A stretch of 9,256 nt of DNA from Rhodospirillaceae bacterium (lineage in GTDB: Bacteria > Pseudomonadota > Alphaproteobacteria > Rhodospirillales > Magnetovibrionaceae), in contig NVTL01000036.1 in assembly GCA_002401565.1 (NCBI GenBank), forward strand, positions 8,505 through 17,760. Direction: 5' to 3'. The translations under genes were made by a program, and so were the position numbers. Within the stretch, counting starts at the first letter, position 1. Each line of letters opens with the position of its first letter. This document shows, piece after piece, positions 7,082 through 9,256 of this stretch. Under the pieces are notes generated by a model, which was not told where the DNA came from, did not search any database, and was given only the letters and a program-made list of their open reading frames with translations.

Positions 7082-7591
7082 TGAGCGAAGCAGAAGTGCG
7101 CCCAATAGGTTCCAAGCCTCGGCGTCATCAGGATTTAGTTTGGTGGCTTTTTTGTAGGCGTTTAGGGCTTTATCTGTGTCGTGAAGATAAGCCAAGGCCC
7201 CGATGTTTTTGGCGGCCTCGGCGGCTTCCAGATTGGCGGCTTGGCCTTCGGCTTCTTTGGCCTCAAGAATGCGTTCAAACAAAGCCTCGGCCTTTTTGGT
7301 GTCGCCTTGTTTTAAATGGTCGAGGGCTTCGTTTAGGCCTTCTGGGGCATCTGGGGTGCCTTGCTTTTCAGTTAAACTATCAACGGCTTTGCGCAGAGCA
7401 TCAATGGTTTGCCCTTGGTCGTCGATTTGGTTTTTATATTTTTCGGTCAAAGCTGTCATAGCTTCGGTGCCGTCAACCGATTGAGGAGCAGGCGTAGGTG
7501 TTTTTTTAGTCAGCCACCACCTAATCAACCATCCGGCTCCCGCCAAAACCATGAGGCCAGCAGCGTATATGAATGTGATAAATTCTTCCAT
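6603..7591 (-). pseudogene. Membrane-anchored TPR-repeat protein, broken by frameshift and stop
   Basis: With one base restored and the stop read through, this locus encodes about 329 residues. The N-terminus has one membrane helix (about 4-23) followed by basic residues, then a Pro-rich link, a coiled-coil stretch (about 45-75) and TPR-like helices. From 7081 to 6603 there are four units of 40 residues. The first 242 residues are open from the ATG at 7591. In unit 2 one base has been lost from an A run (6940-6943 on the plus strand), moving the frame away from YFQQSLTIAEELG. In the restored frame a TAG at 6849-6851 replaces what neighbouring repeats suggest was CAG (Gln). Two lesions point to decay rather than programmed frameshifting or a single sequencing error. 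No clear ribosome-binding site precedes the ATG, but TATACT at 7598-7603 could start a leaderless transcript. The original role was probably protein-protein scaffolding at the inner membrane. Confidence 0.82.
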
Positions 7592-7644
7592 GCACGCAGT
7601 ATATTTAAAAACACAATTTTTTGCGCGGAATAATTAAAGTAGCA

Positions 7645-7732
7645 CCGTCATTCCCGCGCAGGCGGGAATCCAGAGCCACGGGCTGGGTGTTTTTTAAGGA
7701 TGTTTGGATTCCCGCCTGCGCGGGAATGACGG
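7645..7732. repeat. Palindromic intergenic repeat, copy 2
   Basis: This is a second copy of the element at 6498-6587, in the same orientation as judged by the 32-nt centre (7673-7704). Its 28-bp arms (7645-7672 and 7705-7732) are perfectly complementary. Against copy 1 there are five differences in 88 bp: three in the centre and one in each arm. The arm changes pair with each other (C7659 with G7718, against A6513 with T6572), so the long stem is preserved. It sits upstream of the TPR pseudogene start. Confidence 0.92.
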
Positions 7733-7923
7733 ATGGGGGGCGGGATGGCTTTGTTTTGAAGCTGACTTTGTCAGCTTAAGAACGGGCATTCGCCCGGCGC
7801 GCCTTGCGCTTGCCTCGGATTCTCCCTTCGGTTTGGCTGTGGCTATGACGGGTCTATCCGTATGGCACTCTAACTAGGCCGAACAGGCCTCGGCACGTTA
7901 GGGCCGTTCTTAAACAAATAAAA
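7733..7923. other. Noncoding block rich in inverted repeats, 3' of purK
   Basis: No credible gene lies between the second palindromic repeat and purK. The block holds a perfect 8-bp hairpin with a 3-nt loop (AAGCTGAC at 7759-7766, GTCAGCTT at 7770-7777). A 10-bp terminal inverted pair follows (TTAAGAACGG 7776-7785, CCGTTCTTAA 7904-7913). Inside it are CGGGC-ATTC-GCCCG (7783-7796), the palindrome GGCGCGCC (7796-7803), and nested stems CTAAC/GTTAG (7870-7874, 7897-7901) around AGGCC-GAACA-GGCCT (7876-7890). None of the hairpins is followed by a T run on either strand, so a canonical intrinsic terminator for purK is not evident. It may be another repeat family, a structured RNA or a factor-dependent 3' region. 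Confidence 0.55.
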
Positions 7924-9033
7924 CTAAAGCCAGCCCTTAGGCTGCGAGCCCTTGGCGTACAGTCGATTGATGTGGCCCATTTTTCGGCCTGCTCTGGCTT
8001 CAGATTTCCCATACAGGTGCAGTTTGTCGTCTGGGTTTTTGACGATGTTGGCCCAGTCATTGATGTCGTCGCCAATGAGGTTTTTCATGACCACGTCGGA
8101 ATGACGCTGGGTGGTGCCCAGCGGTAGGCCTGTTACGGCGCGCACGAACTGTTCATATTGGCTGGTGGAACAGCCGTCCTGCGTCCAGTGACCGGAATTG
8201 TGCGGGCGTGGGGCCATTTCGTTCATCAACAGATGCCCGTCTTTCGTGACGAATAATTCAACCGCCAACAAACCCACCATGTCCATGGCTTCGGCTAGTT
8301 TTTGACCGATGGCACAGGCATCCTCGGCCAATGCGCTGGATATATCTGCGGGCGCGATGGTGACGTCTAAAATACCGTTTTTGTGGCGATTTTCGACCAC
8401 GTCAAAGGTCGCCATGGCTCCCGAAGGGCGGCGCGCGGTGATCACGGAAATTTCCATGGTGAAATCGACAAAGCCTTCTAAGATGCCAACATTTCCACCC
8501 AAGGCGTCCCATGCTTCACTCGGGTCGGTATCGGCGCGCAGGCGCACCTGACCCTTGCCGTCATAACCCAACGTGGTGGTTTTTAAGATGGAGGGCGTGC
8601 CGATGATTTTTAGGGCTTCGCGCAGATCATCCGCAGATTTCACGATTTCCCACGGCGCCGTTTCAATGCCCAAATCGGCGGCAAAGGTTTTTTCTTTCAC
8701 CCGGTCTTGGCCAATTGCCAAGCAATTGTAACACGGCCGCACAGGGGCAGAAGCGCTGAGCTTTTTAACCGTTTCGGCGGGAATGTTTTCAAATTCGAAG
8801 GTGATCACATCGACACTTTCGCCAAACGCCTTGATCGCGTCGTCATCGTCATAATCGGCAACATAAGTGCGCGCCGCGACTTTCGATGCGGGGCTGTTTT
8901 CTTCTGGCGTGAAAATATGTACCGCGTAACCAAGTTCAGCGGCGGCAACGGCGGTCATGCGACCCAATTGTCCGCCACCGACGATGCCGAGGGTTGATCC
9001 GGGGGCGATGGGTGCGGGGATGTTTGTTGTCAT
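7924..9033 (-). CDS. purK: PurK, N5-carboxyaminoimidazole ribonucleotide synthase
   Basis: PurK uses ATP and bicarbonate to carboxylate AIR to N5-CAIR in de novo purine synthesis in the cytosol. The 369-residue protein is full length and has the ATP-grasp layout: an N-terminal GIVGGGQLGRM loop (16-26), TFEFENIP (78-85), QDRVKEKTF (109-117), KTTTLGYDGKGQ (151-162) for ATP binding, EGFVDF (186-191), AVELFV (257-262), metal-ligand region NEMAPRPHNSGHWT (271-284), and KMGHIN (351-356) near the end. The start ATG directly follows the purE TAA with no gap (TAAATG), and only a weak GAAGAG lies upstream, so translation is probably coupled to purE. The product N5-CAIR is the substrate of PurE, which explains the pairing. 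All expected motifs are intact. Confidence 0.97.
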   Translation of the reverse strand: MTTNIPAPIAPGSTLGIVGGGQLGRMTAVAAAELGYAVHIFTPEENSPASKVAARTYVADYDDDDAIKAFGESVDVITFEFENIPAETVKKLSASAPVRPCYNCLAIGQDRVKEKTFAADLGIETAPWEIVKSADDLREALKIIGTPSILKTTTLGYDGKGQVRLRADTDPSEAWDALGGNVGILEGFVDFTMEISVITARRPSGAMATFDVVENRHKNGILDVTIAPADISSALAEDACAIGQKLAEAMDMVGLLAVELFVTKDGHLLMNEMAPRPHNSGHWTQDGCSTSQYEQFVRAVTGLPLGTTQRHSDVVMKNLIGDDINDWANIVKNPDDKLHLYGKSEARAGRKMGHINRLYAKGSQPKGWL

Positions 9034-9255
9034 TTAATCAGTGGGCTCTTCGGCTACGGCGGCGGTTTGCGCGGCGCGCCAAGCGTCTAAGGCTTCGGCG
9101 ATGTCATCATCGTGCAGGGCCACAATTGATCCCGCATATAATCCGGCGTTAATCGCACCGGGTTTGCCAATGGCAAACGTGCCCACCGGAACACCGCCGG
9201 GCATTTGCACGATGGACAGTAACGAATCCATGCCTTTTAAGGATTTGCTTTCAAT
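9034..9255 (-). CDS. purE: PurE, N5-CAIR mutase, C-terminal part
   Basis: PurE converts N5-CAIR to CAIR, the step after PurK. Only the last 73 residues lie in the window, and the frame stays open through 9255 at the edge, so the start is outside; an internal ATG at 9231 is Met within the family motif, not the start. The visible part reads [20 protein letters not shown] then [17 protein letters not shown], the strongly conserved class I PurE core. A helix and an acidic Ala-rich tail follow. The class I type fits the presence of purK, since class II PurE enzymes use AIR and CO2 directly. Confidence 0.95.
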   Translation of the reverse strand: MESKSLKGMDSLLSIVQMPGGVPVGTFAIGKPGAINAGLYAGSIVALHDDDIAEALDAWRAAQTAAVAEEPTD

Positions 9256-9256
9256 C

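Noticed and set aside
6498..7732. CRISPR array
   Set aside because: There are only two copies, more than 1 kb apart, with a pseudogene between them and long palindromic arms; there is no regular spacer series.
7741..7800. Intrinsic terminator for purK
   Set aside because: The hairpins are real, but none is followed by a T run in the purK direction, and the nearest lies more than 100 bp past the stop.
7854..8075. 73-residue minus-strand open frame overlapping the purK end
   Set aside because: It is an alternate frame of purK running into noncoding DNA, with no motif or ribosome-binding site.

Overview
The window looks like an ordinary stretch of chromosome from an alphaproteobacterium, perhaps of the Rhodospirillales. 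This placement is an inference from moderate GC, frequent TTG leucine codons, compact gene packing and protein wording. No marker gene fixes the taxon. Most genes are housekeeping or common accessory families. I found no CRISPR array, insertion sequence, phage gene, toxin-antitoxin pair, defence island, rRNA or tRNA.

Left part (1-3639). The 3' end of rsmI (16S rRNA C1402 2'-O-methyltransferase) overlaps by one base a 325-residue RsmB/NOP-type RNA m5C methyltransferase, forming an RNA-modification pair. A LysR-type regulator follows tail to tail with no spacer. It is divergent from a LysE/RhtB-type efflux permease across a 101-bp region that carries a perfect 6-6-6 dyad, the usual layout of a regulator and its exporter. 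The permease ends 2 bp from the end of a convergent gene for a 195-residue protein with an Asn/Gln-rich first half, which I cannot assign to a family.

Middle part (3640-6475). A divergent intergenic region leads into a Uup-type ABC-F ATPase, followed after 25 bp by a ten-helix EamA/DMT-family permease, probably in the same operon.

Right part (6476-9256). A membrane-anchored protein with 40-residue TPR-like repeats is broken by a one-base deletion and an in-frame TAG. It is flanked by two copies of an 88-bp palindromic repeat in the same orientation. The copies differ by a compensatory base-pair change in their 28-bp arms. Between the second copy and purK lies about 190 bp of noncoding DNA rich in inverted repeats. 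The window ends with purK and the 3' end of purE on the minus strand, the two enzymes that carboxylate aminoimidazole ribonucleotide in purine synthesis.

The signals most worth a second look are the paired palindromic elements, the inverted-repeat-bounded noncoding block at 7776-7913, the Asn/Gln-rich protein, the decayed TPR gene and the altered motif IV of the RNA methyltransferase. None of these amounts to a clearly new system.
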